Assembly (NCBI GenBank): GCA_041663425.1
Contig: JBAYMS010000064.1
Coordinates: 1-6,643 of the forward strand
DNA from: FEN-1322 sp041663425
GTDB lineage: Bacteria; Omnitrophota; Gorgyraeia; 2-01-FULL-45-10
DNA: 6,643 nt
Direction: 5' to 3'
Under the pieces are notes generated by a model, which worked only from the letters and a program-made list of their open reading frames with translations, did no database searches and had not been told where the DNA came from. The translations under genes and the position numbers were made by a program. Positions within the stretch are counted from its first letter, which is position 1. The number at the start of each line of letters is the position of its first letter. Positions 6,597-6,643 of the stretch are shown here, in pieces.

Positions 6597-6643
6597 ATGA
6601 AGACCTGCTACATAGGCATCGGATCGAATCTAGGCGACAGGCA
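6597..6643 (+). CDS. folK: HPPK (folate synthesis), 3'-truncated by window edge
   Basis: Only 15 codons are visible, reading MKTCYIGIGSNLGDR. YIGIGSNLGDR is the very characteristic N-terminal strand and loop of 6-hydroxymethyl-7,8-dihydropterin pyrophosphokinase. That enzyme transfers pyrophosphate from ATP to the pterin before dihydropteroate synthesis. The ATG lies one base after the dapL stop, so it belongs to the same transcription unit and is probably translated by coupling. The catalytic centre and any fused FolB or FolP domain lie outside the window, so the domain identity is firm but the full protein is unknown. Confidence 0.87.
   Translation, partial: MKTCYIGIGSNLGDR

Noticed and set aside
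1..6643. Mobile element, CRISPR array, tRNA, riboswitch or novel defence system
   Set aside because: No inverted or tandem repeats, transposase motifs, repeat-spacer pattern or structured leader were seen. Coding sequence fills nearly the whole window, with no gap over 31 bases.

Overview
The window is one unbroken run of plus-strand genes with almost no intergenic space: every gap is 31 bases or less, and one gene pair overlaps. In order it holds the 3' part of argH (argininosuccinate lyase), lysA, dapF, dapA, dapB, a small gene for an exported helical protein of unknown function, dapL, and the first 15 codons of folK. All genes point the same way. I see no terminator-like hairpin between them, so the simplest reading is one long operon that starts upstream of the window and continues past its end.

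The lysine genes form a coherent set. DapA joins pyruvate to aspartate semialdehyde. DapB reduces the product to tetrahydrodipicolinate. DapL transaminates that directly to LL-2,6-diaminopimelate. DapF epimerises it to the meso form, and LysA decarboxylates meso-diaminopimelate to L-lysine. The five genes therefore cover every step from aspartate semialdehyde to lysine by the short aminotransferase route. No succinylase or acetylase branch gene is present and none is needed. Aspartokinase and aspartate semialdehyde dehydrogenase are not in the window. Meso-diaminopimelate also feeds peptidoglycan, so the cluster may serve the cell wall as well as protein synthesis. ArgH (arginine) upstream and FolK (folate) downstream make this a wider biosynthetic operon.

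The organism is a bacterium with moderate GC, purine-rich Shine-Dalgarno sites and frequent ATA and AGG codons. The DapL route, the short DapB and this gene order resemble what I know of Omnitrophota (candidate phylum OP3) and related PVC-type lineages. That assignment is inference from memory, not a database match.

The least ordinary parts are the exported protein lodged between dapB and dapL, and the ArgH sequence. ArgH carries about 11 extra residues between two conserved blocks and ends short at the C-terminus. I found no mobile element, CRISPR array, RNA gene or defence system. Apart from these points the window is a conventional housekeeping operon.
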